In this document: one piece after another, positions 11,500-22,145 of the stretch | How positions within the stretch are numbered: the first letter of the stretch is position 1 | Layout: every line of letters begins with the position of its first letter | Source: Lamellibrachia satsuma | Lineage: Eukaryota; Annelida; Polychaeta; Sabellida; Siboglinidae | Direction of reading: 5' to 3' | Assembly (NCBI GenBank): GCA_033239005.1 | Contig: BSQZ01000028.1 | Location: forward strand, 979,501-1,043,500 | Length of the DNA stretch: 64,000 nucleotides | Position numbers and translations under genes: made by a program | The notes under the pieces: generated by a model | Database searches by the model: none | What the model saw: the letters and a program-made list of their open reading frames with translations, nothing else | Told to the model about the DNA's origin: nothing

Positions 11500-11990
11500 A
11501 GGGGGACTGTGATACATCTATGCAACAGGCAGGATTTTTTATTGGACGGGGCCAACAGAATGACCGAGATGTGCCGGTGGTCTGGGGGCACTTTGTCAAA
11601 AGCTTTCTGAAAATCTAAATAGATAATGTCTACTGGTGATCCATCGTCTATCCACTTAGTGATTTCTTCCAAAAAACATAACATATTTGTTAAGCATGAC
11701 CTCGCTTTTAGGAATCCATATTGAGATGCATTTAGCAATTTATGCCTAACAAGGAAGTCCACCTTATGGTCTTTAATTAACCTTTCTAATAATTTACAAA
11801 TCAATGACGTTAAATTCACTGGTCTGTAATTCTCTGACTTATTTCTCGAACCCTTTTTAAATAATAGTATGACGCTTGCTTCTTTCTATTCAAAAGGAAA
11901 CGCTCCCTCTTTTAATAACAAGTTGAACACTCTTGCAAGTGGTATGCTAATTTGCTCTACTGTTTCTATTAGTAGTTTTGGAGGAATTCG
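11500..11990 (-). mobile_element. CR1-like LINE fragment (RT fingers/palm)
   Basis: The minus-strand translation shows a degraded fingers-to-palm segment: KGSRNKSENYRPVNLTS, LLERLIKDH, GFLKARSCLTNMLCFLEEI and IIYLDFQKAFDKVP. One in-frame stop occurs near 11885. It is truncated at both ends and is the same family as the copies at 14113 and 31066. Confidence 0.85.
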
Positions 11991-12160
11991 ATCCACTCAG
12001 GAAGACCTGTGACTTCGGGTATGACTTTTCCCACCATTGTATGTGCAAGAAGATGTCATTCTTTCCACGCACCATCGCCGAATGGAACAGCGTGCCCCAA
12101 GAAGTGGTGTGTGCAATCACCCTGGACTCTTTCGATGCCACGTTTCAGCCCCACCTGTAA
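11990..12160 (+). mobile_element. 3' coding end of another LINE (C-terminal RT tail)
   Basis: The plus frame encodes MSFFPRTIAEWNSVPQEVV...TLDSF, a widespread C-terminal signature (SFFPRTI..WN.LP) of L2/jockey-type LINE polyproteins, ending in a stop at 12160. Only about 50 residues remain, directly abutting the CR1 fragment to its left. Confidence 0.65.
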
Positions 12161-12947
12161 ACTCCAAAACACCACTCCCACCCTCCCCACTATTCCCACC
12201 CTCCCCTCAATTTCTACATCTCCCTATCCCAACAAACATTTCACAATCACACTATTACAACTACGCTGTCTTTCCTGCTGCAATGTTCCCGGTAAAAAAA
12301 CGACACAATTTTCAGCAAGTTGGAGGCGGTCGTTACTATAAGAAGACGAATATAGCACAAAAGGATAATAGGGGAGAACGGGCTAGTTGTATACAGGGGC
12401 AAGTTGTTACAGAGTCGTTTTACGAAAACATTGCACACATATGGAGATACCATCGACAGTAGTTGGTTGGAAGTCCACCAACAGACACACTGTCCAAAAT
12501 CGGAGTAAATAAGACGAAATTAACGAGGTGTGGACAAAAATAACGTTTTAGCAATCTAAAACTGTTTTGGGCATGCCCACTTAATATCATCTCAGACAGC
12601 CATTCTTTATGTTTCGTGAATGAAACTTGAAACATGTCTACTATATAGTATAAAGGGTTGTGCCAAGTAGAAGTGAAATAGAAATTCGGGATTTGTTATT
12701 GTCCATGTGCGTTTAACTGCGAAAAATAGGTTTGGGGCAAGTTGTTACAATTTGATTGGGTCAAGTTATTACAATTATACCAAGGCTCGGGCGGCTCGTA
12801 CCGATGGTTCAGCCAGCGAGTTTCTTGTATTGTTACTGGCCAACACTCCTATGGAGTCAAGATCGCCAATTGCAAAAATGACCAAAAACAACTATTTAAC
12901 ATCACAAGAAACCTCATGGGTAACACTGACATAACGACAATGCCATC

Positions 12948-13556
12948 ATATGTGTGTACGGTGGACATGGCACAACGTACGTGTGCCCGGTGGACATGGC
13001 ACAACGTACATGTGCCCGGGGGACATGGCACAACGTACGTGTGCCCGGTGGACATGGCACAACGTACGTGTGCCCGGTGGACATGGCACAACGTACGTGT
13101 GCCCGGTGGACATGGCACAACGTACGTGTGCCCGGTGGACATGGCACAACGTACGTGTGCCCGGTGGACATGGCACAACGTACGTGTGTCCGGTGGACAT
13201 GGCGCAACGTATCTGTGTCCGGTGGACATGGCGCAGCGTACGTGTGCCCGGTGGACATGGCACAACGTACGTGTGTCCGGTGGACATGGCGCAACGTACG
13301 TGTGTCCGGTGGACATGGCGCAACGTACGTGTGTCCGGTGGACATGGCGCAACGTACGTGTGTCCGGTGGACATGGCGCAACGTATGTGTGTCCGGTGGA
13401 CATGGCGCAACGTATGTGTGCCCGGTGGACATGGCACAACGTATCTGTGTCCGGTGGACATGGCGCAACGTATGTGTGCCCGGTGGACATGGCACAACGT
13501 ATCTGTGTCCGGTGGACATGGCGCAACGTATGTGTGTCCGGTGGACATGGCACAAC
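12948..13556. repeat. 29-bp minisatellite, about 21 copies
   Basis: The unit is near GTGTGCCCGGTGGACATGGC plus ACAACGTAC. The left copies are mostly of the GCCCGG/GCACAAC type and the right copies GTCCGG/GCGCAAC, so variants are ordered along the array. Most frames are open on both strands because the unit lacks stops; the ORFs here are not genes. It abuts the L2-like coding remnant starting at about 13555. Confidence 0.95.
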
Positions 13557-14112
13557 GCTTTGGTGATCATTTTATTGAGAAAGTATCGAACATCAGGAAA
13601 GACATTGTCGACTGCGGTGAAGATCGTCCGTACACTACGATGGCCGCTATGAGCAACGACGCAGTAGTCGGTGACGTCCAACTAGTCTGCTTTGGGACAG
13701 TCACAGAACCGGACGTTGAACCATTAGTTGCATCCGGTTAAATCGTGCGAATTAGATACAATACCAACGTGGCGGCTACTCGACAGAAACAACGCTACTT
13801 CGTGTCATAAATGACATCGCACTGGACAGAAAATGTACAACAATCCTCGTGATGCTTGATTTGTCGTGCGCATTTGATACAGTCGACCATGAGGTGTTGA
13901 TGACTCGACTTGAGCAGTCATTCGGCATCACCGACAAGGCGCTTGCGTGGCTGCAATCGTACATCAGCGAACGGTATCAGAAAGTAGCAGTGGGAAGCAA
14001 CGAGTCGGTTGATTCAATCTTGATGTGTGGCGTCCAACAAGGGTCGGTGTTGGGCCCTACATTGTATTGCGTGTACACTAAACCTATCAGAGATATTGTC
14101 GTTAGACACGGT

Positions 14113-14583
14113 TTGTAGTAATCTTTGATGTGGCACTTTGTTTAAAGCTTTCTGAAAATCTAAGTAGATAATATCTACTGGCGATCCCACGTCTATCCAT
14201 TTAGTGATTTCTTCCAAAAAACATAACATATTTGTTAAGCATGACCTCGCTTTAAGGAATCCACGTTGAGATGAATTTAATAATTTATGCTTAACGAGGA
14301 AGTCCACCACATGGTCTTTAATTAACCTTTCTAATAATTTACAAATCACTGACGTTAAACTCACTGGTCTGTAATTCTCTGACTTATTTCTCGAACCCTT
14401 TTTAAATAATGGTATGATGTTTGCTTCTTTCCATTCAAACGGAACAACTCCCTCTTTTAATGACAAGTTGAATACTCTTGCAAGTGGTATACTGATTTGA
14501 TCTACTGTTTCCATTAGTAATTTTGGAGGAATCCCATCCACTCCCGGTGATTTGTTATCCTTCATTGCCTTTATTTTCTTAAA
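14113..14583 (-). mobile_element. CR1-like LINE fragment nested in the L2-like LINE
   Basis: The minus frame includes MKDNKSPGVDGIPPKLL, GVVPFEWKEANIIPLFKKGS, NYRPVSLTS, GFLKARSCLTNMLCFLEEI and IIYLDFQKALNKVPHQRLL. It is inserted antisense between the palm motif and the C-terminal part of the L2-like element, so it arrived later or the two fused by rearrangement. It contains neither the CR1 3' end nor its endonuclease. Confidence 0.88.
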
Positions 14584-14698
14584 CATTACAGTAGCCGGTC
14601 ATCAACGTGACAGTCTCTCTGCCGACGTATACATTACAGTAGCCGGTCATCAACGTGACAGTCTGCCTGCTGACATATACGTTACAGTAGCCGGTCAT
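14584..14698 (+). repeat. 48-bp tandem repeat, about 2.4 copies
   Basis: The units begin CATTACAGTAGCCGGTCATC and continue AACGTGACAGTCTSYCTGCYGACRTATA. They lie exactly between the nested CR1 fragment and the resumption of L2-like coding, and are in the L2 reading frame (VAGHQRDSL...). Probably a duplication at the insertion junction. Confidence 0.8.
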
Positions 14699-16317
14699 CG
14701 AATTCAACCTTCATCGTGTGTGCGCAATTTGTGTGTGCTATTTGATAGCAACCTGAAAATGGACCACCAGATTGCCAACACTGTGAAAAGTTGCTACTAT
14801 CAGATACGAAATATTTGGCGAATTCGGCTACATCTGACTGAAGAATCACGCAAGACACTTATTCACTCACTAGTGACATCACGTTTACATTATGGAAATT
14901 CACTTCTTTATGGTCTCCCACAGACGGCGCTGCAGCGTCTACAAAAGGTACAGAATTGTGCTGCTCGCCTCTTTATCCGTACAAGGAAATACGAACACTC
15001 GTGTTGCAGCGTTTACATTGGCCGCCTGTTCATTTACGACCAACTTACAAAGTGCTTTTGTTCACCTATTGTGCATTAAATGGTCTGGCGCCGGACTACC
15101 TGGCTGAGTTAATTAGCTACCACCCCATTAACAACTCTACGATCTGCTTCGCTGCCAGCGCTTTTGTTCGTACCGACTTCACTGACTGTCACACGCTGTT
15201 TGCTCAGCCGTTCTATGGAACAATTTAACACCTTCTCTGAGGACAGCGAAATCATTACTACAAGTGTTTAAGACACTTTTAAAAACTCACGTGTTTTAAA
15301 AAAGCTTTTTTATAACTCATTGATGAAGACATTTGATGTGCGTTGATTAGATATTGTATATACTATTTTCTTAGCATATTTATTTTATTATTTTCACTTG
15401 TATTACTGAACTTATTTAAAGCATAGTTCTTAAGAAGTTCTTTTTATAATTGTATTTAGTGTTTAATGGTTATATTATGAGTCTTACTTGTATAAATGAA
15501 TATATTTAAAGTAGTTTTTATAATAGCTTAGTATATTTAATTTGTTGACAGTTTCATGATAATTTTACTTGTATTACAAACTATAATATTATATTAAAGT
15601 AGTGTCATATAATATTTTAACATGGTTATTTTGTTAGCATTGTTTAGCATTTTTGTAGACTATTCTCAGTATAATTATTCTCTTAGCAATTTTATGGCCT
15701 GTAATATATACTACAATGTCTGTAAAGCGCCTGAGAGCAATCTCGATTGATCGGGCACTATATAAGTATTTTTATTATCATTATATAATTCAATTAACGT
15801 AATAACAGTAACACGTACCAGTGACACTTGATTTGTGATCCACGCGCTCTTTACTGTAACAACTTGCCCCGCTTACGGGGTTAGTTGTTACAGTCGACCG
15901 CGCCTGGAAAGCTTCACATATCTACAATATGGAATATCAATGGCTTGGCACATTTTATTAACACAAATAATAAATGTAATGCTTACATTGACAGAAATAA
16001 TGCATATAACATGTTTTTCACAAAAAGTGACATTAACTGGAAGTTGTAACCCCCGGTCTCCCCTACCATAACCCATTTGATGTCGTTCGAACTAGTGGAA
16101 TTCACGACCACGGAGGCGACTTTAATTTGATCCAAACTTATGTGTCACTGTCACCTGAGGGATGACAGTGACACACATTGTTTACTTGTAATTGCTAACG
16201 CACTAAAGTTAATTGAATTTAATTACATTTTAATATAACATGATAATAACACATTAAACTAACAATGACAATAGCCGAGTCCTCTACTATTCGTTCATAG
16301 AGACATCTAATATACGT

Positions 16318-17345
16318 CACTCCCAATACAGGGCCTGGCACGTCACTCCCAATACAGCGCCTGGTACGTCACTCCCAACACAGCGCCTGGTACGTCACTC
16401 CCAACACAGCGCCTGGTACGTCACTCCCAATACGGGGCCTGGCACGTCACTCCCAATACAGCGCCTGGTACGTCACTCCCAACACAGCGCCTGGTACGTC
16501 ACTCCCAACACAGCGCCTGGTACGTCACTCCCAATACAGGGCCTGGCACGTCACTCCCAATACAGCGCCTGGTACGTCACTCCCAACACAGCGCCTGGTA
16601 CGTCACTCCCAACACAGCGCCTGGTACGTCACTCCCAATACAGGGCCTGGCACGTCACTCCCAATACAGCGCCTGGTACGTCACTCCCAACACAGCGCCT
16701 AGTACGTCACTCCCAACACAGCGCCTGGTACGTCACTCCCAATACGGGGCCTGGCACGTCACTCCCAACACAGCGCCTGGTACGTCACTCCCAACACAGC
16801 GCCCGGTACGTCACTCCCAATACAGCGCCTAGTACGTTACTCCCAATACAGCGTCTGGTACGTCACTATCAATACAGCGCCCGGTACGTCACTATCAATA
16901 CATTGCCCGGTACGTCACTCCCAATACAGCGCCTGTTACGTCACTCCCAATACAGCGCCTGGTACGTCACTCCCAATACTGCGCCTGGTACGTCACTCCC
17001 AATACAGCGCCCGGTACGTCACTCCCAATACAGCGCCCGGTACGTCACTCCCAACACAGCGCCTGGTACGTCACTCCCAACACAGCGCCCGGTACGTCAC
17101 TCCCAATACAGCGCCTGGTACGTTACTCCCAATACAGCGCCTGGTACGTCACTATCAATACAGCGCCCGGTACGTCACTATCAATACATTGCCCGGTACG
17201 TCACTCCCAATACAGCGCCTGTTACGTCACTCCCAATACAGCGCCTGGTACGTCACTCCCAACACAGCGCCCGGTACGTCACTCCCAACACAGCGCCCGG
17301 TACGTCACTCCCAATACAGCGCCCGGTACGTCACTCCTAAGACAG
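16318..17345. repeat. 26-bp minisatellite, about 40 copies, with higher-order structure
   Basis: The unit is near ACGTCACTCCCAATACAGCG plus CCTGGT. In 16320-16760 the variants cycle with a four-unit (104-bp) period: GGGCCTGGC, GCGCCTGGT with AATACAG, then two AACACAG units. A longer block (16.86-17.07 kb) recurs at 17.15 kb, 286 bp (11 units) away. Every unit contains TACGTCAC, a CRE/ATF half-site-like sequence. It precedes the coding-like blocks at 18.5 kb by about 1.1 kb. Open frames here are array artefacts. Confidence 0.93.
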
Positions 17346-18474
17346 CGCCTGTCCTTAGGTATCGACACGCACTGGTACTCGACACGCCCCGCTTCTCGCA
17401 CGCACAACGACCCGGTTGCGCGGCAGTCTCGCTCACGCGCAGCGTCCAGTTGAACCCTCACTCGGCCTGGACAGCTACTTAACACAATTACAAGCGAAAT
17501 AGAACTATAACCCTGTGAAATTTGACACTTACGTTTTTAAGTATTGTTACTGGGCTCGATCAGAATCGTCCAGGCATGGCGTGTCTTTGTTCTGCTCGGC
17601 AGTCAAGAGAGCACAATGACATGGTTGGGTAGCCACTACCTGAACTGACTTTGAGGGTACACTGCCGGGGCGATCAAGCATGACGAACGATAAACACGGA
17701 GGAAGTAGTTGTGGAGACTATTGCCCCAGGCAGGTGACCGTTGTGTCGCATGGGTGGGACAAGACGGTTTTGGGGGTGTTCTTACTATTTTTCAAATGCA
17801 ACTCAGCTAATGTGTACATTTGAAAATAGGGTTTTAATACGTAACACACACATATGTATATAATACAAACACATCAATGACATGCCAACGTAGTTTAATG
17901 GTGCACAATTTGAAAGTTTTCCTTAGCGGGACCGCTCTGCCGCTGGTTACCCGTACTAGAAGAACCGAACACCTCATCCGTCTCACTCAGTGCGGCAAGT
18001 CGCTTGTTTTGATGAGAACATCCTTTTTAAGCATTCTCATATAGAACCTTTCTCTCCTGCCATATATCTATAAATGTAGCCCATCTGCCTTCATCCAACG
18101 ACTCTGCCATTTTGGAGTTTAGTATATAAGTGATCAAATAAGAAAATGTTGCTCTGTCATTGGCCCGTTGCTGTGAACTGATTTCTTTTTTACCTGCTGA
18201 CCAGTGTACACTGACCGATTCTGCGAGACGTCGTGTTATAGACCGGCGCACGTTACATTAGTTGTCGCGATACAATTTTGTTTCGAATCGGTTCAACAAT
18301 CAAATCAACGCGTATCGAGTTTTGTTGTGTTGCTGACCCGCGTACATAGCACGACTGATCAGTTTTAAGTAAATTAAGCACACGAATCGCAACAAAAGTT
18401 CAGCAATGTACGCCTAGCATAATGGCACACTCCAGTGACGACGTTCGTCTGTTCGCGCGTCCTACATTACATAA
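17346..18474. other. Unassigned stretch, partly GC-rich
   Basis: 17346-17480 is GC/CpG-rich with open frames on both strands but no recognisable domain. 17500-18020 shows nothing I can assign. Confidence 0.3.
18027..18116 (-). pseudogene. Possible MADF/Myb-SANT-like N-terminal fragment
   Basis: The minus frame has MAESLDEGRWATFIDIWQER followed by KVLYENA and a stop. The spacing W..FI..W......LY resembles the start of MADF/Myb-like domains that accompany PIF/Harbinger transposons or occur in transcription regulators. After the stop, another frame continues NKRLAALSE. If real, it is broken. Weak. Confidence 0.25.
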
Positions 18475-18792
18475 CACGAGAGCCAGGAGCACAGTGTTAC
18501 CACGGAGAGCAAATACACAGCGTCGAGCTCCGTCAGTCTCACTCAGGGCTTCGTCGTCGGCGAGCGGCGACAAACAAGACTCGGTCTGGCTCTACCCGAC
18601 CAAACGCTCATGGTCGACTCAGGGTTTGGTCGGGCATTGACCATCACCGACATAGGACAGACGATCCGGACCAAGACAGAACACACGTTGCGGACGACTG
18701 CAAAGATCGCGGTGCCACCACAGGGGGGAGTAAGGGTCGAACGAACTGTCATTGAATACCAGTACTCGTCGACTGTCAAGTATATTATATAG
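18475..18792 (+). CDS. Candidate exon with ETX/MTX2 (aerolysin-like) beta-strand features
   Basis: An open plus frame between stops at 18474 and 18792, GC-richer than its surroundings. It is Ser/Thr/Val-alternating (HSVTTESKYTASSSVSLTQG), followed by a GLALPD turn, a further Thr-rich strand (RTKTEHTLRTTAKI) and VPPQGGVRVERTVIEY. Alternating Thr/Ser strands leading to a VPP-x-x-x-V-x-V motif are what I associate with the pore-forming module of the aerolysin/epsilon-toxin-like superfamily, which animals use in defence and digestion. Exon limits are uncertain: an acceptor may be near 18480 or 18486 and a donor near 18764. It could be a pseudogene or something else. Confidence 0.4.
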   Translation, partial: HESQEHSVTTESKYTASSSVSLTQGFVVGERRQTRLGLALPDQTLMVDSGFGRALTITDIGQTIRTKTEHTLRTTAKIAVPPQGGVRVERTVIEYQYSSTVKYII

Positions 18793-19040
18793 TTCCGTAT
18801 TGAAAACTTTACGGCGAAACAAAGGTCTTGATTTTGGGGCTGTGCAGTTTACATAAACTAACCGTTTGCAACTACAATCAAGAATGTCATGCACGTGGTT
18901 TACTCAGAATTTGTTCTAAACTGTGAGATTCTGGTAAAATCTAAGTTCTCATGGCGGCTGACATGTTGACCAGGGCGACCAATAAGCGCCTGGCAGTTTT
19001 AAGAAATCCATGCAGCTAGATTTCCGCTGTCACGCGTTAA

Positions 19041-19043
19041 GAC

Positions 19044-19136
<93 letters not shown>

Positions 19137-19137
19137 C
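19041..19137. repeat. (ACGC)n microsatellite
   Basis: Near-perfect ACGC/GCAC tetranucleotide run between the two coding-like blocks. The Cys/Ala/Arg-rich antisense frame across it is an artefact. Confidence 0.98.
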
Positions 19138-19180
19138 ACGACAAAACTGTGTATGTACAACGTCGTGTAAGGATTAACAG

Positions 19181-19504
19181 TTTAACAACTTTGTAATAAA
19201 GTTCGTGCTTAATATAACATCCGTTTTCATTCCAACTTTCGGTGTCTACACTGTGATTTCGGGCAAGGTGCAAGTGACCATTCACACACAAAAAAAAACG
19301 GGCAATGGAACGAAGTTCTTGGTGTCGCTCGACCCGACAAATATCGCCGAGATCGTCCACCACGTGAAAAAGACGCTCAGGATGCCAGATTTTGTGAAAG
19401 TCAAAGGACGCGAAGTGCGCGTGATGACGGAGGGACAGTGTGAATTCAACTACGCCGTAAAGCAACACGTCCGCACGTCTACAGAAGGCAGTGACGAGTG
19501 GTAA
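19181..19504 (+). CDS. Candidate terminal exon (unrecognised), with 3' UTR signal
   Basis: It follows a possible acceptor GGATTAACAG at 19180 and is open to a TAA at 19502. It encodes FGVYTVISGKVQVTIHTQ, then LVSLDPTNIAEIVHHVKK, VKVKGREVRVMTEGQCEFNY and a polar end. AATAAA at 19697-19702 would serve as a poly(A) signal. Codon composition is GC-rich against AT-rich flanks. It may be the last exon of the gene that includes 18475-18792, since the FGVY..SG.V.V.I pattern could be a late strand of the same fold, but the join is inferred. Confidence 0.4.
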   Translation, partial: FNNFVIKFVLNITSVFIPTFGVYTVISGKVQVTIHTQKKTGNGTKFLVSLDPTNIAEIVHHVKKTLRMPDFVKVKGREVRVMTEGQCEFNYAVKQHVRTSTEGSDEW

Positions 19505-20245
19505 AGCGATTAGTCAGCAACGACGTCTGTATCCACACTGCTGTTGGACTCCCGGTCTGGCAAAACAAAGCACAAGGGCCGCATAAAGGAGTTTTTCTTG
19601 CATTACCGTTCACTTCGAATAGGTATACGTCTTAAAACCATGATCAATGCTGTCAACACATGTATGTATGCAATATACATTATAGGCAGCACGCAGAATA
19701 AACCTATGTTTGAGTAACCACTTGTGTCATTTTATTGTTAACTCTTATTTTTATTAAAATCGACCGTGCGTATATATCTGTGTATCTTATGGGAGTTATA
19801 TGCTAGTCTTCATAGACTGCATTTCTGGCGCTAATCGAAAACAACTTTCTAAACAACTGAATTCCTTTGCACATTTTTATTTTTTATAGTATAATATATG
19901 TTGACAAAGGTATTCTAGATGTCCACATTTCTTGGTAATTTGCCGAATTTGCATAGCATAAAAATTTGCATGATTACACGGAGTCCAGAATCAACCTAAT
20001 TGAAAACCAAAATGAAAACCAAACCGAATCCGGATCGAATAGTGGATTAAATGAAGGATTCTTACAGGTTCTTACAGGTCTTTTTCTGGCTATTAGGCTG
20101 TACTGCCTCTTATGCCAGCTCTCGCATTTATCGTCAGTTCAGATTGAGATTCAACTGGACTGTCACTGGCTAAACCGAGAGAGGGCGGCAGGACTGAGAT
20201 GGCTGCAGGAAGCTGATCGTGCGAGTCACCAATAGTCAGCTACGA

Positions 20246-20334
20246 CTTGACAGACCATGAGATGAGATAAGTGATAGCCACAAGACCACCGACAAAAGCG
20301 TTGACCTTCACAGTCCAGTTGTTTACCTCCATGG
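20246..20334 (-). other. Small minus-strand frame with a hydrophobic segment
   Basis: Minus ATG at 20331; it encodes MEVNNWTVKVNAFVGGLVAI, then TYLISWSVKS and a stop. It is open upstream to about 20400. Could be a short membrane-anchored C-terminus or chance. A second minus frame at 20738-20523 starts with a signal-peptide-like stretch (VVLILSTLLFPSTIPA). Neither is recognised. Confidence 0.2.
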
Positions 20335-21059
20335 TAGTATCTCCTAAAACCACGGTTTTGACTGGGCCGCCATGCCCATGTAGAACAATAATTTATACTA
20401 CAACATGCAATATTAAGTTTTTAGCTTTATTTACAAACGTCTTCCATATGACAATTTACGCTTCATTCCCTTTCATTTAGAGTGATTATCAAGAACTGCT
20501 TGAATGAAAAAACATTTACATATTATATGAAATATTGACATCCGCCACGGGTCATGGTTGCAGATCTGATGATGATGAATAGTGGCACCACTCGGTGGGC
20601 CGGGAAACCGTCAGCTACGTGAACCAAGGGCGCTGATGACAAAGTATCAAGTTCTGCTGGAATCGTGGACGGAAATAATAATGTTGACAAAATTAGAACG
20701 ACAGAATATCGATTATTTGCAAACAAAATGGAGCACATACGAACGCCAAAGGTACGATATATTTTATAAGATATTCAATTGAACAGATTTACATCGATTT
20801 TATAAACTGTCAGAGTTTACATCGTGTTTTAATTCAGCTGCATTTATCACTAAAGCCGAGAATGGACAGTAATCGGTGCTGACTTCGTCGCGGAAACTCA
20901 CGGCGTATCAGCCACTGACCACAGCCTGCACAGGCGACAGGCACAGCCTCAGTCAACAGTTTTGTTTAACAAGTGGACAAATGAGCCATTACTGGCATTA
21001 GTACTACTTTGATGCTTGATGCATCAAGCTAGTACCAATGGCAATGCCAACGTAATGTA

Positions 21060-21160
21060 ATGGCTAGCATTAGGCTTAGCCTTACCCTTACTAGGCCTTA
21101 CCTTAGCCTTAGCCTTAGCCTTAGGCTTAGGCTTAGCCTTAGCTTAGGCTTAGCTTATCA
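21060..21160. repeat. Degenerate TTAGGC/TTAGCC hexamer patch
   Basis: Runs of CCTTAGCCTTAGCCTTAGGC switch to GGCTTAGGCTTAGC, so the hexamer appears in both orientations within 100 bp. It resembles a TTAGGC-type telomere-like simple repeat, but short and interrupted. Confidence 0.7.
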
Positions 21161-21779
21161 AGACAAGTTCAAAGCAGGCAAAGTCTTTTAGTAAGGCATT
21201 ATTAATTTATTACATACATGTCTGTCACTGTAGTCTACAGACAGTCTGCATGCAAAAATTTTACCATCATTGACCAATTAAAAAAAATCCACATTAAAAC
21301 TGACATGTACTACTACTAATCACTTTACATTTCCGTGACATGCCATCTGCAAATTGGCACCAAGAAGCAGAAGAAATGTTCTCCAAATAATTAATTATGA
21401 GTAAGTTTATCATCTAATGGTGGGCCATATTATCCAAAACAACGCATGCACAATGTCACATGATGTTACAGTTTTCATCACAAAAGTCATAATTTAATAT
21501 TTATGTATGGTTATTGTCAAGTAACTTTAGTGATATACGTATAATGATGATAATATGCATGAAATAAGTGTCTATTGCATGTGTTTATTGCATATTAATA
21601 ATGTTCCAAATAGCCTAGACGAGTTACTATTCATTGAACTGGATTCTCGCCTTTCAGTTGTTAGACTATATATTCTTTTAGGCGTTTTTGCATGAGTAGC
21701 ACATTTGACTCTGTCAACTATCATATTCTCGCAGCTAGCATTTTCTCAAACTTTATAACAATTTATATTTTAATTAATT

Positions 21780-22145
21780 TATTGCTTCATTAGTTTATCA
21801 TCCTTTGTGAGAATGAATACTTTCTTCTATCCAACCTACACTATTCTTTGTCAATATCATAATGTCTTCCCTTCCAGCACTCATCCTGTCCTCACTGTTA
21901 AATCTACTTTCTTTACTTGAAAAAAATACTTCTCTCAATATTGTCATAACCTTTCAATATTGAGAAATTCCTATTTGACTTCCACTTCTCCTCATCTCAA
22001 TGTTGTTAAAACACATTCACTTTAACATTTTCTTTACTAAGGTCTGACTCTCTTGGTTCTCAAATCAGCTTAATTGTTCTTTCTTGTTTTATTTCTACCT
22101 TATTTAACAAGATTTAACAAGTTTGCCATCCAAGGCAAAATGACC
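21780..22145 (-). mobile_element. Diverged CR1-like C-terminal fragment and 3' tail
   Basis: 21785-22040 aligns by eye with the C-terminal coding region of the copy at 31066 (shared GTGAGAA.GA.TACTTTCT, CCAACCTACACT, CAATNTCATAA, TATTTGNCTTCC). A minus-orientation tail (AACAAGATTTAACAAG, GCCATCCAAGGCAAAA) lies at 22108-22145. The order means two partial copies or a rearrangement. No intact frame. Confidence 0.6.

Larger units (their letters stand above)
13555..15786 (+). mobile_element. L2-like LINE, degraded, interrupted by a CR1 fragment
   Basis: The N-terminal part (FGDHFIEKVSNIRKDI, then the RT linker to 13740) is followed by palm motifs at 13849-14118 (LDLSCAFDTVDHEVL; GVQQGSVLGP, with GVPQG degraded to GVQQG). 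The catalytic YADD block is missing where the CR1 fragment 14113-14583 sits. Coding similarity resumes at 14700-15230 (VRNLCVLFDSNLKMDHQI, LIHSLVTSRLHYGNSLLYG, LQKVQNCAARLF; then LQRLHWPPV in a shifted frame). The 3' tail at 15719-15786 has the classic GTAAAGCGCCTGAG...GGGCACTATATAAG followed by TTATTATCATTAT. It is non-autonomous through frameshifts and insertion. Confidence 0.85.
12369..16064. mobile_element. Possible DNA-transposon ends (AGGGGAGAMCGGG) enclosing the LINE/minisatellite block
   Basis: The left end near 12369 reads AGGGGAGAACGGGCTAGTTG followed by GGGGCAAGTTGTTAC. The right end near 16064 reads as its complement (GTAACCCCCGGTCTCCCCTA), with GTAACAACTTGCCCC at 15858. GCAAGTTGTTACA also recurs at 12738. 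Such GGGGAGACCGGGGCAAGTTGTAACA termini are familiar from invertebrate and fish repeats. No transposase was found and no target duplication could be fixed, so one element spanning both ends is an inference. Confidence 0.35.

Noticed and set aside
12742..13741. Four to six long overlapping frames on both strands
   Set aside because: Translations of the 29-bp minisatellite; only the last residues (FGDHFIEKVSN on) belong to a LINE.
19037..19468. Cys/Arg/Ala-rich minus-strand frame
   Set aside because: Its C-terminal third is the (ACGC)n microsatellite, and the rest is antisense to the better plus-strand frame at 19181-19504.
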